Source: JAADHY01 sp964428935
GTDB lineage: Bacteria > Planctomycetota > Planctomycetia > Planctomycetales > Planctomycetaceae
Reading direction: 5' to 3'
DNA: 16,016 nucleotides
NCBI GenBank assembly: GCA_964428935.1
Contig: CAYSAG010000103.1
Coordinates: 1-16,016 of the forward strand
Shown: positions 9,466-16,016 of the stretch, piece by piece
How the letters are laid out: the number at the start of each line of letters is the position of its first letter
Position numbering within the stretch: the first letter of the stretch is position 1
The notes under the pieces: generated by a model
The model's database searches: none
Told to the model about the DNA's origin: nothing
The model's input: the letters and a program-made list of their open reading frames with translations, nothing else
Program-made: the position numbers and the translations under genes

Positions 9466-9490
9466 CGGAGGGCCACGCTCCGTCGTGGCC
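9466..9490. repeat. Palindrome with two competing hairpins
   Basis: GGCCACG (9471-9477) pairs with CGTGGCC (9484-9490) across a six-base loop. Alternatively CGGAG (9466-9470) pairs with CTCCG (9478-9482). It follows the tandem repeat by eight bases and is probably part of the same repeat cluster. Confidence 0.55.
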
Positions 9491-9578
9491 GCGTTTGCTC
9501 AAGGCCGGCCGCCGGACGCCACCGGCAGGCGAACGGCGAGTCGGCGAGGCCGCTTCGCTCAAGCTCAAAGACGGCTTC

Positions 9579-10364
9579 TCAGTACGGAAAGGTCTCGTCC
9601 ACCGGCGACTGAGACAGCTCGACCAGGAATTCCGCCAACCGCTCCGCCACCGTCTCGACGAACTTCCTTCCTTTCTCCGCCGTCGCCGGGTGCGGGTTGC
9701 CGACGCCCGTGTTGGTCGTCAGAAGGTGCCAGGGGCGTGTCATGGAGACCCAGCCTCGGTTGACCGCGTCGAAGCGTGTCGGCCGGACCGCGCCGTCGTC
9801 TGCCAGCAGTCGGCCGGTTTCGGGGTCACGAGCGACCAGGTCGGGCAGGTAGGCCAAAGCCATGGACGTCTCCATTTCGCCAGCGTGGTCTCCGGCCGAC
9901 TCAAACAGCTCTTCGCGCAAGTCGGCCGAAATCTCGCGGTACCAGTTGCACAGGAAAATGTGGACCTTCGTCCGCCCGTACAACTCGCGAAGCACCGGCT
10001 TGACGTCGTTGCCTCCGTGGCTGTTCAAAATGAGCAGCTTCAGAACGTCGTGCTTCTCCAGCGACTCGACCAGGTCGCGAATGACCAGAGTCAGCGTCGA
10101 CGGGTTCAAATTCATGGCGAAAGGAAAGCGAAGCTGGTTCGTGTGGGTTCCGTAGGGCAGGGTCGGCAGCAGGACGACCTTGGCGCCCCGTTCCCAAGCC
10201 AGTCGGCAAGCCAGCTCGCCAATAATGTCCGCCTCGAACGTGTCCATTCCGTAAGGCAAGTGCAAGTTGTGCGGCTCGGTCGCCCCCAACGGCAACACGG
10301 CCACTTCGTAAGGGTTGTCCTTCACAAAGCCGTAGTTGACTTCCGACAGAACCCACTTCCGCAT
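9579..10364 (-). CDS. Creatininase-family metal-dependent amidohydrolase
   Basis: This 261-residue cytoplasmic enzyme belongs to the creatininase/MftE/ArfB fold family, whose members hydrolyse amide bonds using one or two divalent metals. The actual substrate is unknown. Metal-site motifs are visible: GATEPHNLHLPYGMD gives E30, H32 and D41, NSHGGN gives H116, and HAGEMETS gives E163. The family signature NTGVGNPHPATAEKG lies at about 218-232. The start at 10364 (MRKWVLSEVNYGF) is chosen because GGGAGAAGG lies about five bases upstream. An ATG 11 codons earlier adds only MQTGNQREKVA and has no such site. It follows the nucleosidase gene by 96 bases on the same strand and is probably co-transcribed with it. 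It converges with the response regulator across the repeat-rich spacer. True creatinine hydrolysis is unlikely to be the role, because most family members act on other amides. Confidence 0.9.
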   Translation of the reverse strand: MRKWVLSEVNYGFVKDNPYEVAVLPLGATEPHNLHLPYGMDTFEADIIGELACRLAWERGAKVVLLPTLPYGTHTNQLRFPFAMNLNPSTLTLVIRDLVESLEKHDVLKLLILNSHGGNDVKPVLRELYGRTKVHIFLCNWYREISADLREELFESAGDHAGEMETSMALAYLPDLVARDPETGRLLADDGAVRPTRFDAVNRGWVSMTRPWHLLTTNTGVGNPHPATAEKGRKFVETVAERLAEFLVELSQSPVDETFPY

Positions 10365-10460
10365 GGCAACCTTCTCCCGCTGGTTTCCAGTTTGCATGCC
10401 GTTGAACGACCGACCGGGCGAGCGACCAGCAGCGGCGCGAGGACCGTCCGGTCCGCTCGT

Positions 10461-11270
10461 CTACCCTTGCTCGGTTTCGCCGTCCGCCGCCGACGACTCT
10501 TCGCGCCGGACCGGCAACTGGGGAATGACAAAGGCCAAGAAGTCGGCCAGACGGTCTGCGGCCTGGTACGCGACTTCTCGAAGCCGCCAGATTTCCTTGA
10601 AGCTGCCCGGACGTTTCCAAATGGCTCCCACGGCCGCTCCCAAGCGAACCGCTCCCGACTGCCCGACCAACGTCAGAATTTCGGACGGCAAGTCCTTGGC
10701 CATTTCGTCCGTGACGACGCGAACGGCCACGAACGGTTTGCGTCGCTGTCGGCACGCGTCGGCCACGGCCCAGGATTCCATGTCCACGACTAGCGCGTCG
10801 TACTTCTCGCCCAGCTCTTTTTTCTCCGCCGCTGTCCGCACCAAGTGGTCCGCCGTCAGCACCGGTCCGACGTGAAACCCCCTTTCCGGGTCTTCGGTCA
10901 TTTTGACGTCGATGGCCAGACGCCGTCCGTCCGGGCTGAGCACGGCGTTGCCCACGACCACGTCGCCCGGTTTTAGGTGCGGCTTCAAAGCGCCGGCGAA
11001 GCCACACGAGAAGACCCAGTCGGGCGTGTGAGCGTCAATCAGAGCGTGCGTGGCCGCGGCCGCTCGCGACTCGCCCATTCCCGACTCGACCACCGCCACG
11101 CGGGTCGGGCCGAACAAGCCGCCTCGGAAGACGAACCGACCGCCGACGTACTTCCGGACCCGTTCGCACCGAGCCAGAAAGCTCGACATTTCAATCGACA
11201 GAGCGCAGACCACGCCGACGTCGGCGTGCGCGGCGTCGCGCGTCTGGCCTTGCTCTGTCCCGTCCGACAT
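10461..11270 (-). CDS. Nucleoside phosphorylase-family protein, MTA/SAH nucleosidase-like
   Basis: This 269-residue enzyme of the PNP/UDP phosphorylase fold probably cleaves the N-glycosidic bond of a purine nucleoside such as methylthioadenosine, S-adenosylhomocysteine or a related adenosyl compound. Visible motifs are VGVVCALSIEM near the N-terminus (E27, aligned with the acidic N-terminal Glu of MTA/SAH nucleosidases), SCGFAGAL (88-95), the ribose-binding VVDMESWAVA (M164, E165) and RVVTDE (catalytic-type D188). The charged C-terminal 20 residues look like a disordered tail. The start is well supported by GGAGG five bases upstream. The creatininase-like gene follows 96 bases downstream. 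The hopanoid-pathway nucleosidase HpnG is a related alternative, but no hopanoid genes are in the window. The exact substrate cannot be decided from sequence alone. Confidence 0.85.
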   Translation of the reverse strand: MSDGTEQGQTRDAAHADVGVVCALSIEMSSFLARCERVRKYVGGRFVFRGGLFGPTRVAVVESGMGESRAAAATHALIDAHTPDWVFSCGFAGALKPHLKPGDVVVGNAVLSPDGRRLAIDVKMTEDPERGFHVGPVLTADHLVRTAAEKKELGEKYDALVVDMESWAVADACRQRRKPFVAVRVVTDEMAKDLPSEILTLVGQSGAVRLGAAVGAIWKRPGSFKEIWRLREVAYQAADRLADFLAFVIPQLPVRREESSAADGETEQG

Positions 11271-11632
11271 TCCAGCCTCCGATTTTCACACGCGGCTGCT
11301 GGAGCCGCCCTGTACCCGGTGACGCCCCGGCCAGCTCGCCCTTTTTCCCGTCTTCGCCCGTGCCGTCCCCGACCGGCGGGTCCTCGCCAGCGACTCGGCC
11401 TCCGGCTCCAGCGACCGGAAACTCCGGCTCGTCGCGCCGCCTGCCTTGCAGCCACAACGCCTTGCGCCCGCCGACGGGCTCGTGCCGGTGTCGAGTCGCG
11501 TTGGCAGCGCACGGTACTCCGCCGGCGGCTGCACCGCAACAGTTCCCGAAAGAAAAAACAAGCGGCCGAGCCCGCGCAAACTCAATGCCACCACGGACAG
11601 GGCCGCGTCGTCCGTTTGTCTGGGAGGACGGT
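11271..11632. other. Spacer between kinase and nucleosidase genes
   Basis: These 362 bases have no convincing gene. They hold a weak minus-strand terminator candidate (11550-11575) about 60 bases past the kinase stop, and the ribosome binding site of the nucleosidase (11276-11280). No promoter with acceptable boxes and spacing was found, although one is expected if the terminator works. Confidence 0.5.
11550..11575 (-). terminator. Weak intrinsic terminator after the kinase gene
   Basis: On the minus strand a short GC stem (GCGG/CCGC, loop GCTCGG; 11575-11562) is followed directly by TTGTTTTTTCTTTC. The T tract is the longest in the window, but the stem is only four base pairs. It would end the kinase transcript before the nucleosidase gene. 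Confidence 0.45.
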
Positions 11633-14620
11633 TCACGGAGTGGAGCTGGAGGTGGGCGACTGGAGCGGGCGAGGCAACAGGGCGGCGTCGACGCCGACGT
11701 CGCTGCCGTCCGTTGCCACGGCTGTGTCGGCGAAGCGCGGGTCCAGCAGAAAGTCCTCGACGGTCGCTGCGGAGAAGTCGCCGCGGAAAACCGGCCGCTT
11801 CCAACGCACGCCCGCGTTGTTGGAACCCTCGCTCTGACCGTCCTTCCACAACTGCTGCCAGTCGTCCATGGTCGAGACCTCCGCCCCCGACGAACACCGC
11901 CACAGCACGTCGTAGCGGTCGAAGTAGTTTCGCTCGCCCGTCCACGCAATTAACCGCGCCGCCTCTTCCGGCGGAAAATTCCCTTGCACCAGAATCAATG
12001 GGCTGCTGAACGGCGACGAAAAAACGTTGTCTCGAGCCACGACCCGCACGGCGGGCAGCTCCTGCGACAAGTCGTCGCAGTCAATCTGAAGCAGGTTGTT
12101 GCCCAACAGGCCCGTGCAGTGTTCCAGCAACAGGTCGACGGCCGAGCCGTCCGAGACGGTCGTGGAACCGAAAAGCCGCAACAACGAGCCGTCGACGACG
12201 ACGGCCGTGTTCCTCAGAGCCAACTGGCAGAGCACAGACCCTTGAACTGAGAAGACGTCCGTCTCGCCGCGCAGCAGACAGTTCGTCAGCTCCACTTGGA
12301 CGACCGTCCCGCCTGCCTCCGGCTCGCCGACTCCCTCTCCTTCCGACGCAAAGTGGAACATGGCCACTCGCTGCCGAGTCGGACTGGCGACCGTGACCAC
12401 CACGCCCCGCAACCTCACCTGCTCCGGCCGCACCAGCTCGAACACACTGGCCCGACTCAAGTCGTTCTCGGCGTCCAGCGCCAGTCGCAACTCGACGTTG
12501 TTCACCGCCAGGCTTCCTGCGAGCAGTGTGACGGCGGCTGCGGTGGTCTCGGACGCGGCGCCGGGCAGTTCGAATTCCAGCACGGGGCGGAAGCCTCGAG
12601 CGGCACGAATCGTCACCGACCGGCCGGCAATTCGCAGCGGCTTTTCTCGGCGCACGCCGTCGAACCGCAGCTCAATGACCTGACCGTCGGCCACTTCCGC
12701 GCAGGCGGCGTTGACCGTGGCGTACCGTTTGACCACGGCACCTCCGGAGCCGAGCACGCAGACGGGAGTCGGGTCTTCGGCTGCCAGCGGACCGGTCTCG
12801 GGCATGGGCGGCAAGACGGCTGTGCCGGCGTCGGCACTTTCGAACGAGCCGTTCGTCGACTCGGACGAGCTGCTTTGCCCCGCGCTTTCGGCGGGAACCT
12901 GCCCGGGCGGTGCGGTCGCCGGCGGCGACTCTCCGTCGGACCAGCCTTCCAGCGTGGGCGAGACGAGCGGCTGCACGTCGGGTGCTCCGTCGAAGAGCGA
13001 AGGCTCGGTCGTCGAAGGCTCGTCGACCCACCCCGGCTGAATCAGCCTGGTCGCCTCGCCGCTGTCCACCCCAGAATCTGAGGCTGAAGCTGCAGCGGGT
13101 GCCGGCGACGTCGTGGAGGTGGGGCTGGGAGCGTTGGTCGGCGACGCCGACGAGGTCGAACCGGTCGGTGCCGGAGCTGGGCCGCCGGTCGAGCCGGTTG
13201 GTCGTCCGGACGTGGGACTGCTCGACGCTTCTGGTGTGGTGGGTGGGCGCGAGTCGAGCGAGTGAGCTCGGGCCGCACGCTGGTCGGTCGTGCCGCTGCT
13301 GGTCGGGCCGGACTGCGACGACGAGCCTTGGCCTGAAACCGCTGGTTGGCCGGACTGGTCTGTGGCCGTTGGTCCCACCGGTCCGGTTTCGGCCGTCGGA
13401 ATGGCTTGTCCGAGCTGCGGGAAGCGTTGCAGCGCGACGACAATGAGCACCAAGACGGCGGCCGCAAGAATCCAGCCCAAGTTCCGCTCCCAGAAGCTCC
13501 CCCGGACCGCCTCGGGCGAAACCCACACCAACCCTTCGGGGTGAATGCCGCGTAGCCCAAGCGAGCCGGCGACGACCATGAGGTCTTGAATCAGCTCGTC
13601 CGGGCTGGCGTAGCGGTCGCGCGGGTCGCTGGCCATCATTTTTCGGACAACGGCCGACAAGGCGGGCGGAATGCCCGGACGCTTCTTGGCCGGGTCGGGC
13701 GGTTCGCTGCTCTGGTGGTTCAGCAGTTTCTGCAGAACCGTGCCTTCAGCGTAAGGCGGCTCGCCGGTCAGCATGTGGTACAGCGTGCAGCCCAGCGAGT
13801 AAATGTCGCTGCGGACGTCCACGTTGCGCGGGTCTTTGGCTTGCTCGGGGGAAATGTAGTCGAACGTGCCCAGGGTCGTGCCGGCCACGGTAATGTCGGC
13901 CGCCGACTCCGAATCGACTTTGCGGGCCAGTCCCAGGTCGACCAGTTTGGCCCGTCCGGTCGGCGTAATGATGATGTTCGACGGTTTAATGTCTCGGTGA
14001 ATGACTCCGGCCGCCGACGTGTGCCGCAACGCCGAGGCAATTTGAAGCGTGTAGTTGACGGCTTCGGCCGGGTCGAGCCGGCCCCGACGTTCAATCAAGT
14101 CCCGGACGTTCGTTCCCGTAATGAACTCGAAGGCAATGAAGTTCAGCCCTTTGTCCTCGCCAATGTAGTAGACGCGGGCAATGTTGTCGTGGTCGAGCCG
14201 GGCGGCGGCACGGGCCTCGTTCAAGAACCGCTGGACGGCGGCCGGGTCGCGGGCCTGAAACGGCGACAAGACCTTCAACGCCACGTAGCGTTGCAGCCGA
14301 GTGTCCAAAGCGCGAAAGACGGCTCCCATGCCGCCCATGCCAATCCGCTCTTCAATGCGAAAGTGGGCGAGTTCGATTCCGGCCGGGTTGGGAGCCCGTC
14401 CTTCCAGGACTTCGTTTTCCGGCGGGAACAGGCGTCGCCACAGCTCACCGTACTCCGACGCGCCCGCAGGACGTCCGACCGCTCGCACCGCTCGGCCTTC
14501 GGGGTTGACGACCGTCTCGGAGCGGTGGGGCGAGACCGGTCCGCGCGCAGCCGACGGGTCAGACCGGCCAGCCGGCTCGCCGGCTCGACATTCCGACGTC
14601 TTGTCCGAACCGGAAGTCAT
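11633..14620 (-). CDS. Membrane Ser/Thr protein kinase with Pro/Ser/Thr linker and predicted beta-helix C-terminal domain
   Basis: This 995-residue Hanks-type kinase phosphorylates Ser/Thr on unknown cytoplasmic targets. After an 85-residue basic, disordered N-terminus the kinase domain (about 86-350) shows the glycine loop IGMGGMGAVF (93-102), K116 (VALKV), E135, HRDIKPSN (catalytic D210, N215), DLG in place of DFG (D228), SPE (257-259) and DIYSLG. All catalytic residues are present. One membrane helix (about 381-398) is followed by a Pro/Ser/Thr-rich linker (about 405-615). The final region (about 620-985) has repeated short beta-strand pieces. Its start, YATVNAACAEVADGQVIEL (633-651), resembles right-handed beta-helix (pectate-lyase-like) proteins. 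By topology this part lies outside the cytoplasm and may sense a ligand or bind cell-surface material. The ribosome binding site is weak. The small helical gene lies 161 bases upstream on the same strand. The kinase call is secure; the beta-helix call is moderate. Confidence 0.93.
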   Translation of the reverse strand: MTSGSDKTSECRAGEPAGRSDPSAARGPVSPHRSETVVNPEGRAVRAVGRPAGASEYGELWRRLFPPENEVLEGRAPNPAGIELAHFRIEERIGMGGMGAVFRALDTRLQRYVALKVLSPFQARDPAAVQRFLNEARAAARLDHDNIARVYYIGEDKGLNFIAFEFITGTNVRDLIERRGRLDPAEAVNYTLQIASALRHTSAAGVIHRDIKPSNIIITPTGRAKLVDLGLARKVDSESAADITVAGTTLGTFDYISPEQAKDPRNVDVRSDIYSLGCTLYHMLTGEPPYAEGTVLQKLLNHQSSEPPDPAKKRPGIPPALSAVVRKMMASDPRDRYASPDELIQDLMVVAGSLGLRGIHPEGLVWVSPEAVRGSFWERNLGWILAAAVLVLIVVALQRFPQLGQAIPTAETGPVGPTATDQSGQPAVSGQGSSSQSGPTSSGTTDQRAARAHSLDSRPPTTPEASSSPTSGRPTGSTGGPAPAPTGSTSSASPTNAPSPTSTTSPAPAAASASDSGVDSGEATRLIQPGWVDEPSTTEPSLFDGAPDVQPLVSPTLEGWSDGESPPATAPPGQVPAESAGQSSSSESTNGSFESADAGTAVLPPMPETGPLAAEDPTPVCVLGSGGAVVKRYATVNAACAEVADGQVIELRFDGVRREKPLRIAGRSVTIRAARGFRPVLEFELPGAASETTAAAVTLLAGSLAVNNVELRLALDAENDLSRASVFELVRPEQVRLRGVVVTVASPTRQRVAMFHFASEGEGVGEPEAGGTVVQVELTNCLLRGETDVFSVQGSVLCQLALRNTAVVVDGSLLRLFGSTTVSDGSAVDLLLEHCTGLLGNNLLQIDCDDLSQELPAVRVVARDNVFSSPFSSPLILVQGNFPPEEAARLIAWTGERNYFDRYDVLWRCSSGAEVSTMDDWQQLWKDGQSEGSNNAGVRWKRPVFRGDFSAATVEDFLLDPRFADTAVATDGSDVGVDAALLPRPLQSPTSSSTP

Positions 14621-14781
14621 TCGTCGTTACCAAGCTGAACTGTGAGGAACGGCCACAAGTCATTGCACCCGCGACGCGTCCCGCACCCGACGCCCGTTTG
14701 CCCTCCGAGCCGCCCGCTGGGCGAGGTCGCCGAAGCCAGCACGCTGACCAAAACCGCTCGCCGCCGGGTCGGGCTTGGGGC

Positions 14782-15099
14782 TCAGATTTCGCTTTGCCGA
14801 GCGATTTCGTCGATTTGGGCTTCCATGGCCCGCAAGTGACGGGTGAGGTCCCGTTCCAGCTTCTGCGTGTGCTGGTCTTGATCCAGCACTTCCGCTGCCC
14901 GGTTCCGGACCTGAATGTCGCTCGCCTCTTCCTCGCCTTGCTCCGGGTCCGCAATTTTCACCGTTCGGCCCAGCGTCACCGTTTTTGGAATGAACGCCTG
15001 CTCCAAGTGCTCGACCAGTGCCCGACACAGACGGTGAGCGTCGTTGCACAGGTCCAGCAGGGGGACACCTTCCAACGACCGGTCTGGTTGCTCTGCCAC
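14782..15099 (-). CDS. Small helical/coiled-coil protein of unknown function (GTG start)
   Basis: This 105-residue, Glu/Gln/Asp-rich protein belongs to no family I recognise. It starts at GTG (15097-15099, MAEQPDRSLEG) because AGGTGGG lies just upstream. An in-frame ATG at 15189 would add 30 residues of poor composition. The N-terminal part (PLLDLCNDAHRLCRALVEHLEQAF, given here as PLLDLCNDAHRL and RALVEHLEQAF) and the C-terminal part (HTQKLERDLTRHL, then AMEAQIDEIARQ) look like amphipathic helices. A short strand-like piece (KTVTLGRTVKIADP, 39-52) lies between them, giving a helix-strand-helix outline. It has no signal or membrane segment, so it is probably cytoplasmic. It lies on the same strand as, and 161 bases before, the kinase gene, and may share its transcript. 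Confidence 0.65.
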   Translation of the reverse strand: MAEQPDRSLEGVPLLDLCNDAHRLCRALVEHLEQAFIPKTVTLGRTVKIADPEQGEEEASDIQVRNRAAEVLDQDQHTQKLERDLTRHLRAMEAQIDEIARQSEI

Positions 15100-15354
15100 G
15101 GCCCACCTCGAACGGAAAAAACCGACGTCCTGCGAACGACTTTGCAAATGGGAAAAGCTGTCAGCCGAAGCCGCGCCCGAACGACGCACGCGGCCACTAC
15201 CAGTTTACCCCTCAGGGCCGGCGCGCGACAGGCTGTACGGACAATTCTGCCCAACGACCGGTGTCCGGAGGGGGCGGCTGGTCAGCTCGTAGGCTGAGGC
15301 GACCACGCGACTGTCGCTGCGAAAGGCCGGGCTGTTCCGCCTGCGGCGTCCGGT

Positions 15355-15954
15355 CTACTCGGCGTGAAAGATTGAGTCGTACGGCTGTCCGTTGATGATG
15401 TTCAGCCGCACGACTTCAATGATTTTCCACTGCGGACGCGGCTTCTTTTCCAGCTGCCACGTCACCTCCCAGTAAGTGGGTTTGTAGTAGCGTGACCCGT
15501 CCGGCAACTCCACCGTGCCGTTGGCTCGAAAACGCGTTTTGGCTCGCGACCCTTGGGCTAACAGCGTGACTTTTACGTCGGTAATGCGAACCGGTTCCAC
15601 AACCCGAACCAGTTTGAGCGCCTGCCACGCAACCATTTGCAGTTCGGGCGCCTGAGACGAAATGAACGACAGCGTCTTGACTCGGCTCAGGTCGGCCGGT
15701 GGCGTCGAGCGGGTGTCGTAGAGAGCCGACTCCATTTCGAACGTCCACGCCAGGTCGCGAATGCTCTGCTCAATGCGTTCCCTCTCCGTCACAATGGCCC
15801 GTTCGACGAAAAAAATGACCACGGCCGACGCCACACAAGCGGCCATGACGTACAAGCAGCTTCGCTTGCGCACCAACTGCCACCGAATGAAAAAGACAGC
15901 AAAAACCAACGCACAAAGACCAATCGGCGGCCACGGGTTCTCGGTAAACCACAT
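15355..15954 (-). CDS. Two-helix membrane protein with NTF2-like C-terminal region
   Basis: This 199-residue protein has no specific function that I recognise. Two hydrophobic helices (about 10-25 and 34-51) anchor it. The rest begins with a charged helix (ERERIEQSIRDLAWTFE, 57-73). It continues with strands ending in YWEVTWQLEKKPRPQWKIIE (161-180), the typical order and closing motif of NTF2-like folds. The soluble part may bind a small ligand or serve as a protein-interaction module. The start is supported by GGGGAG nine bases upstream. It is the first gene of the minus-strand series in the window, 255 bases before the small helical gene. The NTF2-like assignment rests on secondary-structure pattern only. 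Confidence 0.75.
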   Translation of the reverse strand: MWFTENPWPPIGLCALVFAVFFIRWQLVRKRSCLYVMAACVASAVVIFFVERAIVTERERIEQSIRDLAWTFEMESALYDTRSTPPADLSRVKTLSFISSQAPELQMVAWQALKLVRVVEPVRITDVKVTLLAQGSRAKTRFRANGTVELPDGSRYYKPTYWEVTWQLEKKPRPQWKIIEVVRLNIINGQPYDSIFHAE

Positions 15955-16016
15955 GCTTCGACGCTCCCCGGTTGCTCGTCCTTTCCTTGCTGTCTCGGCA
16001 CGTCAGCCGCTTCGAC

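Larger units (their letters stand above)
8943..9578. other. Convergent spacer rich in palindromes and short repeats
   Basis: This 636-base stretch between convergent genes shows no convincing coding frame. Besides the elements listed separately it holds a GCCAGC/GCTGGC hairpin (9024-9044) and an AAGGCGC/GCGCCTT hairpin (9325-9345). The string TTGCCCGAC recurs near 9083, 9114 and 9408. A GCCGG/CCGGC hairpin (9511-9526) lies just past the end of the minus-strand gene. The density of self-complementary units suggests REP-like repeats and bidirectional transcription termination. Confidence 0.5.

Noticed and set aside
9408..9490. CRISPR array
   Set aside because: There are only two direct copies with a four-base spacer and no spacer-repeat periodicity. 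This fits a palindromic intergenic repeat instead.
9495..10793. Plus-strand open frame of 432 codons across the creatininase and nucleosidase genes
   Set aside because: It is antisense to two genes with intact family motifs, and its composition is Arg/Gln/Val-biased.
13586..14638. Plus-strand open frame of 350 codons opposite the kinase domain
   Set aside because: It is antisense to the conserved kinase domain and has no ribosome binding site or recognisable motifs.

Overview
The window looks like a chromosomal segment from a GC-rich bacterium, most likely a planctomycete (Planctomycetota). This is inferred from family content, not a database match. The supporting features are a secreted DUF5118/DUF5117/Met-zincin protease, a membrane Ser/Thr kinase with a large extracytoplasmic domain and a DLG (not DFG) motif, an NtrC-type sigma-54 activator, and long repeat-containing spacers between genes. 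No phage, IS, CRISPR, tRNA or rRNA was recognised.

Layout. Positions 1-5087 (+ strand) carry the metalloprotease, whose 5' end lies outside the window. It is followed by a clear intrinsic terminator and then a multi-pass membrane protein resembling GT-C glycosyltransferases. Positions 5401-6297 (+) encode a lipoprotein of unknown function. A gene-poor gap of about 1.25 kb follows. Its second half holds a good sigma-70-type promoter (TTGACC-17 bp-TATGTT) and a possible structured leader of about 440 nt. Positions 7548-8942 (+) encode an orphan sigma-54-dependent response regulator.

A spacer of about 640 bp rich in palindromes (8943-9578), including a 23-bp tandem repeat, separates the regulator from the convergent minus-strand genes. 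Read in the direction of transcription (right to left) these are: a two-helix membrane protein with an NTF2-like C-terminal half (15954-15355); a small helical protein with a GTG start (15099-14782); a 995-residue Ser/Thr kinase with one transmembrane helix, a long Pro/Ser/Thr linker and a predicted beta-helix C-terminus (14620-11633); a weak terminator; an MTA/SAH-nucleosidase-like phosphorylase (11270-10461); and a creatininase-family metal-dependent amidohydrolase (10364-9579).

How they may work together. The kinase and NtrC regulator are signalling proteins, and the protease, lipoprotein and membrane glycosyltransferase-like protein act in or across the envelope. The nucleosidase and creatininase-like enzyme look co-transcribed and may share a nucleoside- or cofactor-derived substrate. 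No defence system or biosynthetic cluster was identified. The least explained parts are the 6298-7547 gap with its leader, the repeat cluster at 8943-9578, and the sensor half of the kinase.
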